Below are positions 33,646 to 42,600 of a stretch of 64,000 bases of DNA, piece by piece. The first letter of the stretch is position 1. Each line of letters starts with the position of its first letter. Where the stretch lies: positions 1-64,000 of the forward strand of contig JALERU010000062.1 in the NCBI GenBank assembly GCA_022764045.1, in the 5' to 3' direction. Both the position numbers and the translations under genes were made by a program. The notes beneath the pieces are model-generated. The model was not told where the DNA came from. It did not search any database and worked only from the letters and a program-made list of their open reading frames with translations. This DNA comes from Clostridiales bacterium (GTDB lineage Bacteria > Bacillota > Clostridia > Oscillospirales > Oscillospiraceae).

Positions 33646-33815
33646 CCCTCATCAGTCACCTTCGGTGCCAGCTTCCCCCCGAGGGGAAGCCTACGTGCTA
33701 TGCTACATTGGGGTGATTGCTATGGTATTTTTCTACATAAGCCATGCAGGCTTTGCCAATCGCCTTCCCCTGGGGGGGAAGGTGGGCCGGCCCAAAGGGC
33801 CGGGTCGGATGAGGG
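33646..33815 (+). repeat. Family B MITE-like element, copy 2 (170 bp)
   Basis: Ends are CCCTCATCAG and GGATGAGGG, an 8-bp terminal inverted repeat. Inside are CACCTTCGGTG, CTTCCCCCCGAGGGGAAG, CTTCCCCTGGGGGGGAAG and GGCCGGCCCAAAGGGCCGG hairpins. The length equals that of copy 4. No reading frame. Confidence 0.8.
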
Positions 33816-33913
33816 CGGGCGTTGCGGTTTCCTCAGCGTTGGGAATCCCTCTGCTACCTCCCCGAAAATTCTTCAAAATACTTGAACTTCCGTCCATTTC
33901 TTGCTATAATCAA

Positions 33914-34140
33914 TATGAAAAACAGAAATGCGGCAGTCTATGGGTGTTCCCGCACCCATAGACCTACGCAGGTGCACACCCACCTACACAGCGGCCATCC
34001 AGCCGCACCGCATAAATATTATACGCTATTTTCCTCCCCCTCGCAAGGGGAGAAAAATAAACGATACATATTTTATGTGCTGCATTAAGAGCTCCGCTTC
34101 TTACGCTGTGTAGGGACCAGACCCTGCACAGTGTTTTTGT
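33914..34140 (+). other. Nested-palindrome region upstream of a membrane-protein gene
   Basis: Hairpin GTCTATGGGTG/CACCCATAGAC is followed by a long-range 11-bp inverted repeat CCTACACAGCG (33983-33993) / CGCTGTGTAGG (34105-34115). This encloses GCGGC/GCCGC, CATAAATAT/ATATTTTATG and a TATTTTCCTCCCC/GGGGAGAAAAATA stem. It would fold into one branched structure as RNA or ssDNA. No gene recognised; function unknown. Confidence 0.55.
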
Positions 34141-34255
34141 TTTTCCCGCGCCGCCAACCCGGGGGAGCTGGGACACCAGCCCCCGGGGTAACCCGCGGAG
34201 AAAAGCAAAATACCGGTCAACCGGGGCGGGTTGGCCGGTAAAGGAGCGTGAAAGG

Positions 34256-35116
34256 ATGAACACAGCACAGTTAAAGGAATACCTGGGCGACGTGGTCGCC
34301 CTGGAAAAGCTGATTTTTTACCAGGGGTGGCAGATCCTCCAATGGCAGGGGGAGCGGGGCGCCCTTCGGCGGAAAATGTGGAAGCAGGCGCCTTCCTCCC
34401 CGCCGAAGGCCCCCCAAAATCCCCTGCCGGGGATGCTCAAAAAGCTTTTGGGGAGCTTCATCCTCATCGTTGCCGCTGCTGCCGTCATCAGCGCCTGCGT
34501 CTTTGGTCCCACCAAGTGGAGCCTGGTTGGCCTGTTTGGCGGCATCCTTTTGGGCCTCATTGTTGTCGTTACCATATATTCCTTCAAAATGCAAGATACC
34601 ATCGAGAAATGGTCAGATCCCAGCACCCGGCGGGAGATCTTTGACCGCTATGAGGCGGCAAAGCTGGCCCACCAGGAGAAGGCCCAAGCCTACGCCGTGA
34701 AAGACGTTCTGGCCACTGCGCGGATGGAGGTTTTGTCCGAGGCCATCGAACAGGAGAAGGCCAAGCAGGCGGAGAACAAACGCGCCCTGGCGGACCTCTA
34801 TGCCCAGGATGTGATCTATCCCAAATACCGCCGCCTTTTGCCGGTCTGCTCCCTGTGGGAGTACCTCCAGTCTGGCCGGTGCTACAAGCTGGAGGGACCC
34901 GACGGGGCCTATCAGTTGCTGGAAACGGAGCTCCAGGAAAAGAAGATCGCCGCCGACCTGCTGGACTTCAACCCCAAAACGGCCCGGGCCATGCAGTTTG
35001 GCGCCTACACGGTCTTTGACGAGCTTCAGGAGCAGATCGCCATTATGGCGGCGGAGATCGACCGCAGGGTGGAGGCCAAATGCGCCGGGCAAGGACCCGA
35101 CGCCCCGGCCACATGA
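34256..35116 (+). CDS. Membrane protein of unknown function with coiled coil
   Basis: A 286-residue protein. A short N-terminal soluble part with a basic Pro-rich stretch (RRKMWKQAPSSPPKAPQNP) is followed by two membrane helices at about 63-85 and 92-110. A Lys/Glu/Ala-rich segment from ~125 to 180 (AKLAHQEKAQAYAV, EAIEQEKAKQAENKRALADL) looks like a coiled coil. The rest is a soluble domain ending in Ala/Pro. Topology suggests the large C-terminal part is cytoplasmic. No family recognised. AAAGGAGCGTGAAAGG precedes the ATG. Confidence 0.82.
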   Translation: MNTAQLKEYLGDVVALEKLIFYQGWQILQWQGERGALRRKMWKQAPSSPPKAPQNPLPGMLKKLLGSFILIVAAAAVISACVFGPTKWSLVGLFGGILLGLIVVVTIYSFKMQDTIEKWSDPSTRREIFDRYEAAKLAHQEKAQAYAVKDVLATARMEVLSEAIEQEKAKQAENKRALADLYAQDVIYPKYRRLLPVCSLWEYLQSGRCYKLEGPDGAYQLLETELQEKKIAADLLDFNPKTARAMQFGAYTVFDELQEQIAIMAAEIDRRVEAKCAGQGPDAPAT

Positions 35117-35118
35117 AA

Positions 35119-35160
35119 AGAAACCCGCTCCGGGAGAAAGCCCGGAGCGGGTCGTTTTAT
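35119..35160. terminator. Bidirectional terminator
   Basis: Stem ACCCGCTCCGGG / CCCGGAGCGGGT between the convergent membrane-protein gene and argF, with T-rich tails on both strands. Confidence 0.8.
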
Positions 35161-35164
35161 GGGG

Positions 35165-36073
35165 TTATTTCATCAGCAGGTACATGACGGCTTTCTGGGC
35201 GTGGAGGCGGTTCTCGGCCTCGTCGAAAATCTCGTCGGCGTGGGCTTCAAAGACCTCGGCGGTGATCTCCTCCCCCCGGTGGGCGGGCAGGCAGTGCTGG
35301 ACCATGGCGCCGGGGTGGGCCACGGCCATGACGGCGTCGTTGATCTGATAGCCCTCGAAGACCATCTTCCGCGCATTAAATTCGCCCTCCTGGCCCATGG
35401 AGGCCCAGACGTCGGTGTACAGGGCGTCGGCGTCCTTGGCGGCGGCCAGGATGTCGGGGGTGCACTGGAACATGCCGGGGTAGTTTTCGGCGAAAGCCAG
35501 AATCTCGGGATCGGGCTGGTAGGTCTCGGGGCAGGCGATGGACACCTTCATGCCGCACTTGAGGCAGCCCACGATGAGGGAGTTTGCCATGTTGTTGCCG
35601 TCGCCAATGTAGCAGAGCTTCAGTCCCTCCAGCTTGCCCTTGTGCTCCCGGATGGTCATCAGGTCGGCCAGCACCTGGCAGGGGTGGCAGAAGTCGGTCA
35701 GGCCGTTGATGACGGGGATGGTGGCGTATTTGGCCAAAGTCTCCACCTCTTCCTGGGCGAAGGTGCGGATCATGATGCCGTCGCAGAACCGGGACAGGAC
35801 CCGGGCGGTGTCTTCCACGGGCTCGTTGCGGCCGATCTGGCTGTCCTTGTCAGAGAGGTAGATGGCGTTGCCCCCCAGTTGGTAAATGCCGGTCTCGAAG
35901 GAGACCCGGGTGCGGGTGGAGCTCTTTTCAAAGATCATCGCCAGGGTCTTGCCGGCCAGGAAGGGGTGCTGGATGCCGGCCTTGCGCATGGCCTTGAGCT
36001 GGTCGGCGGTGTCCAGGATTTCCAGAATTTCTTCGCTGGACAGGTCCAGCAGCTTCAGCAGGTCTTTTTTCAT
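35165..36073 (-). CDS. argF: Ornithine carbamoyltransferase
   Basis: A 302-residue enzyme making citrulline from ornithine and carbamoyl phosphate. The carbamoyl-phosphate loop STRTR is at 52-56, DFCHPCQVLADL holds HPCQ, the ornithine loop lies in the ASMGQEGE region, and HCLPAHRGEEIT holds the catalytic Cys. Start ATG 36073 (MKKDLLKLL) has AAAGGAGAG upstream; an earlier in-frame start lacks one. It is the last gene of the arg cluster, 22 nt after argD. Confidence 0.97.
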   Translation of the reverse strand: MKKDLLKLLDLSSEEILEILDTADQLKAMRKAGIQHPFLAGKTLAMIFEKSSTRTRVSFETGIYQLGGNAIYLSDKDSQIGRNEPVEDTARVLSRFCDGIMIRTFAQEEVETLAKYATIPVINGLTDFCHPCQVLADLMTIREHKGKLEGLKLCYIGDGNNMANSLIVGCLKCGMKVSIACPETYQPDPEILAFAENYPGMFQCTPDILAAAKDADALYTDVWASMGQEGEFNARKMVFEGYQINDAVMAVAHPGAMVQHCLPAHRGEEITAEVFEAHADEIFDEAENRLHAQKAVMYLLMK

Positions 36074-36095
36074 GGGTGTTCTCTCCTTTTCTCTC

Positions 36096-37274
36096 TTATC
36101 CCGCAAGGGTCTGCTTCAGAATAGCCAGACCCTGGTCCATTTCGTCCTTGGTAATCACCAGCGGGGGCAGCAGGCGCAGCCGGTCGCCGGCGGTGAGGCA
36201 CAAAAGGCCGTTGTCAATGAGCAAGGCGGCCAGCTCCTGGTTGGTGCGGCTCCCCTTCACGTCGATGCCCAGCATCAGGCCCATGCCCACCACGTCCCCC
36301 AGCTCCGGGCAGCCCAGGGCCTGGATGCCGGCGCGGAGGTAGTCGCCCTTTTCCTGCACCTGGTCCAGGAAGGGCTGGTCCATGGTGTCCAGCACCGCCA
36401 GCCCCGCGGCGGTGGAGACGGGGTTTGCCCCAAAGGTGGAGCCGTGGGTGCCGGGCACCAGAACCCCGGCGCATTTCTCGTTGGTGAGGATGCCCCCCAG
36501 AGGCAGGCCGCCGGCGATCCCCTTGGCAAAGGAGACCACGTCGGGCTGGAGGTCAAACTGCTGGTAGGCGAAGAGGGCGCCCGTGCGGCCGATGCCCGTC
36601 TGGACTTCGTCCACCAGAAGCAGCCAGTCCTTTTCCTGGCAAAGTTTGGCCAGGGCCTGGACCATGTCCTTGTCCAGGGGCCGGACGCCCCCCTCCCCCT
36701 GGATGAGCTCGATCATCACGCCGCACACATCCTCCCCGGCCTGGGCCTGGATGCTCTCCAGGGTGGGGTCGGCGTAGCGGAAGCCCTCCACAAAGGGGAA
36801 GAAGTAGTCGTGGTAATGGGGCTGGCCGGTGGCGGTGAGGGCAGCCATGGTCCGGCCGTGGAAGGAGTGGTTCAGGGTGAGAATGGTAGAGCGCCCCTTG
36901 CCATACTTATCAAAGCTATACTTCCGGGCCACCTTAATCATGGCCTCGTTGGCCTCGGCCCCGGAGTTGCCAAAGAAGACCTTGGACATCCCCGTGCGGG
37001 TGCACAGCGCCTTGGCCAGCAGCGCCCCCGGCTGGGTGTAAAACAGGTTGGAGATATGACCCAGTTTCCCAATCTGCTCAGTAATGGCGGCAATCCACTT
37101 GGGATTCCCGTAGCCCAGGGAATTCACCCCGATCCCGCTGGTAAAATCAATGTACTTCTTCCCAGACAGACTGTACAGGGTCGCCCCCTCACCATGGTCA
37201 ATATCCACCGGAAACCGCCCATAGGTGTGCATCACATAGGCTTCGTCCATCGCTCTCAGTTCTTCAAAAGTCAT
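36096..37274 (-). CDS. argD: Acetylornithine aminotransferase
   Basis: A 392-residue class III PLP aminotransferase converting N-acetylglutamate semialdehyde to N-acetylornithine. The PLP lysine is in DVVSFAKGIAGGLPLGG, the VDEVQTGIGRTG motif holds the ring-stacking Asp, and GNSGAEANEAMIK binds PLP phosphate. The start is ATG 37274 (MTFEELRAMDE) with AAAGGAGTGAG; the frame stays open further upstream. Family A element 4 separates it from argB. Confidence 0.97.
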   Translation of the reverse strand: MTFEELRAMDEAYVMHTYGRFPVDIDHGEGATLYSLSGKKYIDFTSGIGVNSLGYGNPKWIAAITEQIGKLGHISNLFYTQPGALLAKALCTRTGMSKVFFGNSGAEANEAMIKVARKYSFDKYGKGRSTILTLNHSFHGRTMAALTATGQPHYHDYFFPFVEGFRYADPTLESIQAQAGEDVCGVMIELIQGEGGVRPLDKDMVQALAKLCQEKDWLLLVDEVQTGIGRTGALFAYQQFDLQPDVVSFAKGIAGGLPLGGILTNEKCAGVLVPGTHGSTFGANPVSTAAGLAVLDTMDQPFLDQVQEKGDYLRAGIQALGCPELGDVVGMGLMLGIDVKGSRTNQELAALLIDNGLLCLTAGDRLRLLPPLVITKDEMDQGLAILKQTLAG

Positions 37275-37371
37275 GGGTCTCACTCCTTTACAAATATCAG
37301 TCGGGTTTACCACGCACCCCGCCGGACCCTCCGCTGCCTCCGGCAGCCAAGCCCTTCCGGCAGGAATTTTC

Positions 37372-37552
37372 TCGCCTGCAGGCGAGAAAACAAAATCAAA
37401 TCATTTTTTCCCCGGACATGCGCCGGGGAAAAAATTCCTCTCGGCATGGGAGTGCCCGGCTTTGCCGGGCGCGGTTCATGCCGCAATCTCTCAATTCTGG
37501 AAGCCCAGCGAAGCGGGTTCCAGAATTCCTAAGCCGAGCGGGTCCCAAATTT
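37372..37552 (-). repeat. Family A palindromic element, copy 4 (behind argB), with a partial extra core
   Basis: Read in argB direction: a half core (37531-37552, GACCCGCTCGGCTT) lies 7 nt after the stop, then the full hairpin 37493-37527 with stem AATTCTGGA and core ACCCGCTTCGCTGGGCT. After that come GAGATTGCGGC, a CCCGGC/GCCGGG hairpin, TTTTTTCCCCGGCG, the ATGATTTGATTTTG tract and hairpin TTTTCTCGCC/GGCGAGAAAA. The half core with stem GGGACCC/AAATTT suggests two overlapping insertions or a partial duplication. Confidence 0.8.
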
Positions 37553-37559
37553 CATAGGT

Positions 37560-38420
37560 TTACTCCCAGAGCATGGTGCCAATGCCCTGGTGAGAAAGCA
37601 TCTCGGTGAGAATGGAGTGGGGAATCCGCCCGTCCAGGATATGGGTCCGGTGAACGCCGTGCTCCAGGGCATTGACGCAGCAGTCGATCTTGGGAATCAT
37701 CCCCCCGCCAATGACGCCGCTGGACAGGAGCGAGGGGACCTCCTCCAGCCGGATCTGCCGGATGAGGGTGCTCTCGTCTTTGGGGTCCCGGAGCACGCCC
37801 CGCACGTCGGTGAGCAGGATGAGCTTTTCCGCCCCCAGGGAGATGGCCAGCTCAGCGGCGGCGGTGTCGGCGTTGATGTTATAGGCGGTGTCGTTGTCGA
37901 TGCCCAGGGCCACGGTGGAGATCACGGGGATATAGCCGCAGGCCAGCACATCGTTGACCACCTGGGGGCAGACTTTTACGATCTTCCCCACCAGGCCGTA
38001 TTTCTCGTCCAGTTTCTTAGCCTGGAAGAGGGCGCCGTCCAGGCCGCACAGGCCGATGGCCTTGCCCCCCAGGTTGTTGATGATGGAGACCAGGTGCTTG
38101 TTCACCTTGCCGCAGAGGACCTGCTGGACAATGTCCATGGTATCCTCGTCGGTGTAGCGCAGGCCGTCCACAAAGCGGGACTGCTTCCCCACCCGCTCTA
38201 GCATCTGGCCGATCTCCGGGCCGCCGCCGTGGACCATCACCACCCGCACGCCCACCAGGTTCAGCAGGATGATGTCGCTGATGACGGCGCTGCGGAGCTC
38301 CTCGGAGATCATGGCGTTGCCGCCGTATTTGATGACCACGGTCTTGCCGTAGTATTTTTGAATGTAAGGGAGGGCCTCCACCAGCACGGTGGAACGCTCC
38401 ATGTAGTTGTTCATGTCCAT
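37560..38420 (-). CDS. argB: Acetylglutamate kinase
   Basis: A 286-residue amino acid kinase that phosphorylates N-acetylglutamate. Motifs are VIKYGGNAM near the N-terminus, VVMVHGGGPEIGQML for phosphate and substrate binding, GLDGALFQAKKL, NINADTAAAELA and LTDVRGVL for ATP. The start is ATG 38420 (MDMNNYMERS), 7 nt after AAGGA. The N-terminal helix that makes arginine-sensitive hexamers may be represented by the first 15 residues, so feedback inhibition is plausible. Confidence 0.97.
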   Translation of the reverse strand: MDMNNYMERSTVLVEALPYIQKYYGKTVVIKYGGNAMISEELRSAVISDIILLNLVGVRVVMVHGGGPEIGQMLERVGKQSRFVDGLRYTDEDTMDIVQQVLCGKVNKHLVSIINNLGGKAIGLCGLDGALFQAKKLDEKYGLVGKIVKVCPQVVNDVLACGYIPVISTVALGIDNDTAYNINADTAAAELAISLGAEKLILLTDVRGVLRDPKDESTLIRQIRLEEVPSLLSSGVIGGGMIPKIDCCVNALEHGVHRTHILDGRIPHSILTEMLSHQGIGTMLWE

Positions 38421-38461
38421 GGGGAAATCCTTCTCTTCCTTTCCAAGCAATCGCCGAAGGC

Positions 38462-39697
38462 TCAGCTACGGTAGTCGCCGTTGATCTTGACGTAGTCATA
38501 GGTCAGGTCGCAGCCCCAGCAGGAGCAGGAGGCGGTGCCGGCGGTGAGGGTGACCAGAATGACCACCTCGTCCTGAGACAGGACGGTCTTGGCCACGTCC
38601 TCATCAAAGGGAACGCCCTGGCCGCCGGAGCAGACCAGCAGCTGGCCGGCCTGGGAGAGGAACTTGACCTCCACGTCCTTGGGGTCAAAGGCCGCCCCGG
38701 AGTAGCCCACGGCGCAGAGGACACGGCCCCAGTTGGCGTCGGTGCCGAAGACGGCGCACTTCACCAGAGGGGAGCGGACCACGGCCTTGGCCATCAGCTC
38801 GGCCTGTTCCTCGCTCTCGGCCCCCTGGACGGTGCAGGTGATTAGGCGGCCGGCGCCCTCGCCGTCGCTGGCGATCATCTTGGCCTCGTACTCGCACACG
38901 TGGCGCAGGGCGGCGCAGAAGGTATCGTAGTCAGGGCCGGGGCCGGTGATGGTGGGGTTGCCCGCCAGGCCGTTGGCCAGGACCACGCAGGTGTCGTTGG
39001 TGGAGGTGTCGCCGTCCACGGTGATGCGGTTGAAGGTCTTGCTGACCACCTCCCGCAGCATGGTCTGAAGGACCTGGCCGTCGATGGCGCAGTCGGTGGT
39101 GACGCCGCAGAGCATGGTGCCCATGTTGGGGTGGATCATGCCGGAGCCCTTGGCGATGGCCCCCAGGGTGACGGTCTTGCCCCCCAGTTCCACGGTGACG
39201 GCAATCTCTTTGACCTTCAGGTCGGTGGTGAGAATGGCGTGGGCGGCGTCACTGGAGGCCTCGGGGGTGTCGGCCAGGGAAGCTACCAGGGCGGGGACAC
39301 CCTTCTCGATGGCGTCGATGTTCAGCTCCACGCCGATGATGCCGGTGGAGCAGACGGCGAAGTCCTGGGGCTGCAGACCCGTGGCGGCAGCGGCGGCCTG
39401 GGCCATCCGCTGGGCGTTCTCCATGCCCTTGGGGGCGCAGGCGTTGGCGTTGCCGCTGTCGAAGATGATGCCCTGGGCCTTGTGGTCGGCCAGGTGCTCC
39501 TTGGTGAGAATGACGGGGTCGGCCTTCACCACGTTGCGGGTGTAGGTGCCGGCCGCAGCGCAGGGGACCTCGGAGAGGATCATAGCCAGATCCTTCTTCT
39601 CAGGCTGGGGGGTGGTGAAGTTATCCTTGATGCCGCAGTGAAGGCCTGCGGCCTTGAAACCTTTGGGGGCGGTCACGCCGCCGGTGATGATGTTCAT
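38462..39697 (-). CDS. argJ: Bifunctional ornithine acetyltransferase / N-acetylglutamate synthase
   Basis: A 411-residue enzyme that recycles the acetyl group between acetylornithine and glutamate. It self-cleaves before the Thr in GMIHPNMGTMLCG, which becomes the nucleophile of the beta chain. Other motifs are FDSGNANAC and DGDTSTNDTCVVLANG. No argA or argE is visible, so the cyclic pathway is used. GGAGGATTTTACC precedes the ATG. Downstream, argB starts about 40 nt after its stop. Confidence 0.97.
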   Translation of the reverse strand: MNIITGGVTAPKGFKAAGLHCGIKDNFTTPQPEKKDLAMILSEVPCAAAGTYTRNVVKADPVILTKEHLADHKAQGIIFDSGNANACAPKGMENAQRMAQAAAAATGLQPQDFAVCSTGIIGVELNIDAIEKGVPALVASLADTPEASSDAAHAILTTDLKVKEIAVTVELGGKTVTLGAIAKGSGMIHPNMGTMLCGVTTDCAIDGQVLQTMLREVVSKTFNRITVDGDTSTNDTCVVLANGLAGNPTITGPGPDYDTFCAALRHVCEYEAKMIASDGEGAGRLITCTVQGAESEEQAELMAKAVVRSPLVKCAVFGTDANWGRVLCAVGYSGAAFDPKDVEVKFLSQAGQLLVCSGGQGVPFDEDVAKTVLSQDEVVILVTLTAGTASCSCWGCDLTYDYVKINGDYRS

Positions 39698-39777
39698 GGT
39701 AAAATCCTCCTTGATTGTGGTGGATGGGTGGGGAGAGGGGGTGGTGTTCTTCTATCCGCAGTTACGACGAGATCGCC

Positions 39778-39927
39778 CCCTCATCAGTCACCTTCGGTGC
39801 CAGCTTCCCCCCAAGGGGAAGCCTACGTGCTATGCTACGTTGGTGTGATTGCTACGGTAGTTTTCTACAGTAAGCCACACAGGGTTTGCCAATGCCTTCC
39901 CCTGGGGGTCCAACTGTCCGGGCAGAG
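39778..39927 (+). repeat. Family B element, copy 3 (right end missing), fused to family A copy 3
   Basis: It starts with CCCTCATCAGTCACC and keeps the left hairpins and the middle TACGTTGGTGTGATTGCTACGG region. It breaks off after CTTCCCCTGGGGG into TCCAACTGTCCGGG, and then runs directly into family A copy 3. The same CCAACTGTCC word occurs in the insertion of copy 1. It lies antisense between argJ and argC. Confidence 0.75.
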
Positions 39928-40082
39928 TTTTCCGCCGCGCACGGCGGGAAATAAAGTCAAATCATTTTTTTGCCGGCTTTGCCGGTGAAAAAATACTTCT
40001 CGGCCGCAAGTGTGCCCGCAGGGCGCGCGCAGTCGGCCGCAATCCCCAAAATTGGAAGCCCAGCGAAGCGGGTTCCAATTTT
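39928..40082 (-). repeat. Family A palindromic element, copy 3 (behind argC)
   Basis: In argC direction it starts at the stop codon: the hairpin 40048-40082 has stem AAAATTGGA around ACCCGCTTCGCTGGGCT. GGGGATTGCGGCC, a GCGGGC-type hairpin, GAGAAGTATTTTTTCACCGG, the ATGATTTGACTTTATTT tract and hairpin CCGCC/GGCGG follow. Confidence 0.8.
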
Positions 40083-41014
40083 CACAGCCCCGCCGTTTCC
40101 TCAAACCCCAGCATCAAATTCATATTCTGCACCGCCGCCCCCGAGGCTCCCTTCCCCAGGTTGTCAAACAGGGCGGTGATGGTGGTCTGCTCCTCATGCC
40201 CGCACACGATCAGGCGGAGCTGGTTGGTCCCCACCAGGGTGTCGGAATAGATCACGGGCTCGTCCCCCCCAAAGGGGGCTACGGACACGAAGGTTTGTCC
40301 CTCGTAGTAGGAGTCCAGCACGCTGTAAATGTTATAGGCCGTGGGCCCGCCGGGAAGGGTGTCGTTGCGGAGCATGACGGTGGTTGCCATGCCCTGGATA
40401 TAGTCCCCCAACACGGGGTGGAACACCGGGGGCGCCTCCAGGCCGCAGACGTGGACCATTTCCGGGAGGTGTTTGTGGCGGAGGGTGGTGCCGTAGATCC
40501 GGGCCGAGGCGTGGCGGGGGTCCCGGTTGGGGTCCTGATACTCCTGAATGAGCTTTTTGCCGCCGCCAGAGTAGCCGGTGAGGGAGTAAGCGCACAGGGG
40601 GTGGTCCGGGGGGATGAGCCCCAGTTGGACCAGAGGATAGACGGCGGAAATGAACCCCGAGGCGTGGCAGCCGGGGTTTGCTACCCGTTTGGAATGAGCA
40701 ATCGCCTCCCGGTGACGAGGGGAGAGCTCAGGGAAGCCGTAATCCCAGCCGGGGGCCGTCCGGTGGGCGGTGGAGGCGTCGATGACCCGGGTGTTGGGGT
40801 TTTCGATCATGCTGACCGCCTCCCGGGCCGCGTCATCAGGCAGGCACAGGAAGACCAGGTCGGCGGCGTTGAGACATTTCTTCCGCTCCGCCGGGTCCTT
40901 CCGTTTCTCCTCGTCGATGAGAAGAAGCTCGATGTCCTGGCGGGGGGTCAGCCGGTCGTAGATTTGCAGGCCGGTGGTGCCCTCCCGTCCGTCAATGAAA
41001 ATCACAGGCTTCAT
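40082..41014 (-). CDS. argC: N-acetyl-gamma-glutamyl-phosphate reductase, short type
   Basis: A 310-residue NADPH-dependent enzyme of the shorter ArgC class (type 2). The N-terminus [19 protein letters not shown] is the nucleotide-binding loop. [11 protein letters not shown] carries the catalytic Cys. [13 protein letters not shown] and HKHLPEM are family motifs, the latter with the catalytic His. The start overlaps the argH stop by 4 nt. Its stop codon touches family A copy 3. Confidence 0.96.
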   Translation of the reverse strand: MKPVIFIDGREGTTGLQIYDRLTPRQDIELLLIDEEKRKDPAERKKCLNAADLVFLCLPDDAAREAVSMIENPNTRVIDASTAHRTAPGWDYGFPELSPRHREAIAHSKRVANPGCHASGFISAVYPLVQLGLIPPDHPLCAYSLTGYSGGGKKLIQEYQDPNRDPRHASARIYGTTLRHKHLPEMVHVCGLEAPPVFHPVLGDYIQGMATTVMLRNDTLPGGPTAYNIYSVLDSYYEGQTFVSVAPFGGDEPVIYSDTLVGTNQLRLIVCGHEEQTTITALFDNLGKGASGAAVQNMNLMLGFEETAGL

Positions 41015-42393
41015 GCTTCACGCTCCTGGATGAATTTCTTGAGGTTTTCGATCTGGATTTTGACCGCTTCCGGTGCCGGGCCGCCATAGACCTTTCTGCC
41101 GCCCACGCAGGTCTCCAGAGACAGGGCGTCGTAGACGTCTTCCTCGAAGATGGGGGAGACCTTCTTGTACTCGGCCAGGGGGAGAGTTTCCAGGGAGTGG
41201 CCGGTGTCCACACAGTGGCCCACCAGCTTGCCCACGATGCCATAGGCCTCCCGGAAGGGCATGCCCTTTTTGGCCAGATAGTCGGCGCAGTCGGTGGCGG
41301 AGATGAACCCCCCGTTGGCGGCCTTGCGCATATTGGCCCGGTTGACGGTGAGGGTGTCGATCATGGCGGTGAAGACGGGGAGGCAGAGCTCCACGGTGTC
41401 GATGGTGTCGAAGACGGGCTCCTTGTCCTCCTGCATGTCCTTGTTATAGGCCAGGGGGATGCCCTTCATCACGGTGAGCAGGGTGATGAGGGAGCCGTAC
41501 ACCCGCCCCGTCTTGCCCCGGACAAGCTCGGCCACGTCGGGGTTCTTCTTCTGGGGCATGATGGAGGAGCCGGTGGCGTAGGCGTCGTCCAGCTCGATGA
41601 ACTTAAACTCCCAGCTGCACCAGAGGATGAGCTCTTCGGAGAACCGGGACAGGTGCATCATCAGGATGGAGCAGGCCGACAGGAACTCGATGGCGAAGTC
41701 CCGGTCCGAGACCCCGTCCAGGGAGTTGTCCATGGGCTTCTGGAAGCCCAGCAGTTGGGCAGTGCGGAACCGATCCACCGGATGGGTGGAGGTGGCCAGG
41801 GCCCCGGAGCCCAGGGGGGACTCATCCAGCCTTGCCCGGCAGTCCTCCAGCCGGGTCACGTCCCGGCGGAACATGTTGGCATAGGCCATCATGGCGTGGG
41901 CGAAGGTGATGGGCTGGGCCCGCTGGAGATGGGTGTAGCCGGGCATGATGGCGTCCAGATTGCCCTCGGCCTGGCGGATCAGGGCCTTTTCCAGGTCCAG
42001 AAGCATCCCCACGATGACGGGGATCTCTTCCTTCACAAACAGGCGGAAGTCCAGGGCTACCTGGTCGTTCCGGCTGCGGGCGGTGTGCAGGCGCTTGCCC
42101 GCAGAGCCGATGCGCTCGGTGAGGAGGACCTCCATGTTCATATGGATGTCCTCGCTGTCCTTGGTGAATTCCACCTTGCCCTCCTCAATTTCATCCAGGA
42201 GGACTTTTAAGGTCTCTACGATCTTCTCCGCCTCTTCCTTGGCGATGATCCCCTGCTCTCCCAGCATGGTGGCGTGGGCGATGGAGCCGGTGATATCCTG
42301 CCGGTACAGCCGGGCGTCAAAGGAAATGGAGGAGTTGAAGTCGTTGACCTTGTCGTCGGTTTCCTTCTGAAACCGTCCAGCCCATAATTTCAT
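41011..42393 (-). CDS. argH: Argininosuccinate lyase
   Basis: A 460-residue lyase of the fumarase/aspartase superfamily releasing arginine and fumarate. The signature [12 protein letters not shown] is intact, with the catalytic Ser in the flexible loop. [16 protein letters not shown] and [17 protein letters not shown] are the other conserved regions. The start is ATG 42393 (MKLWAGRF) with GGAAAGGATC. Translationally coupled to argC. Confidence 0.97.
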   Translation of the reverse strand: MKLWAGRFQKETDDKVNDFNSSISFDARLYRQDITGSIAHATMLGEQGIIAKEEAEKIVETLKVLLDEIEEGKVEFTKDSEDIHMNMEVLLTERIGSAGKRLHTARSRNDQVALDFRLFVKEEIPVIVGMLLDLEKALIRQAEGNLDAIMPGYTHLQRAQPITFAHAMMAYANMFRRDVTRLEDCRARLDESPLGSGALATSTHPVDRFRTAQLLGFQKPMDNSLDGVSDRDFAIEFLSACSILMMHLSRFSEELILWCSWEFKFIELDDAYATGSSIMPQKKNPDVAELVRGKTGRVYGSLITLLTVMKGIPLAYNKDMQEDKEPVFDTIDTVELCLPVFTAMIDTLTVNRANMRKAANGGFISATDCADYLAKKGMPFREAYGIVGKLVGHCVDTGHSLETLPLAEYKKVSPIFEEDVYDALSLETCVGGRKVYGGPAPEAVKIQIENLKKFIQEREA

Positions 42394-42600
42394 AGTTAAT
42401 GATCCTTTCCATAGAAACAGCGCAGAGCAGGACCAAAAGATCCTGCCCCTAACCACGCTGCCAAGTTACCAAACGTAAGCATACTATCTGAGCATACGAT
42501 TTATCTTGTATCCGCGCGCTTCTAAAAAGCCTCGCAGATGAGCGCCCGCAGGCGCCATGGAAGGGCGCAACCGCCGAAGGCGGCCCTTGGCGCCTCCCAG
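42394..42600. other. argG-argH spacer outside the family A unit
   Basis: It holds two direct AGCATAC repeats (42478-42484 and 42491-42497), a small CAGGA/TCCTG hairpin in the argH leader, and a compound palindrome at 42551-42595 (GGCGCC, AAGGGC and CCGCC arms) next to the family A element. No gene or clear promoter is seen. Confidence 0.4.
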
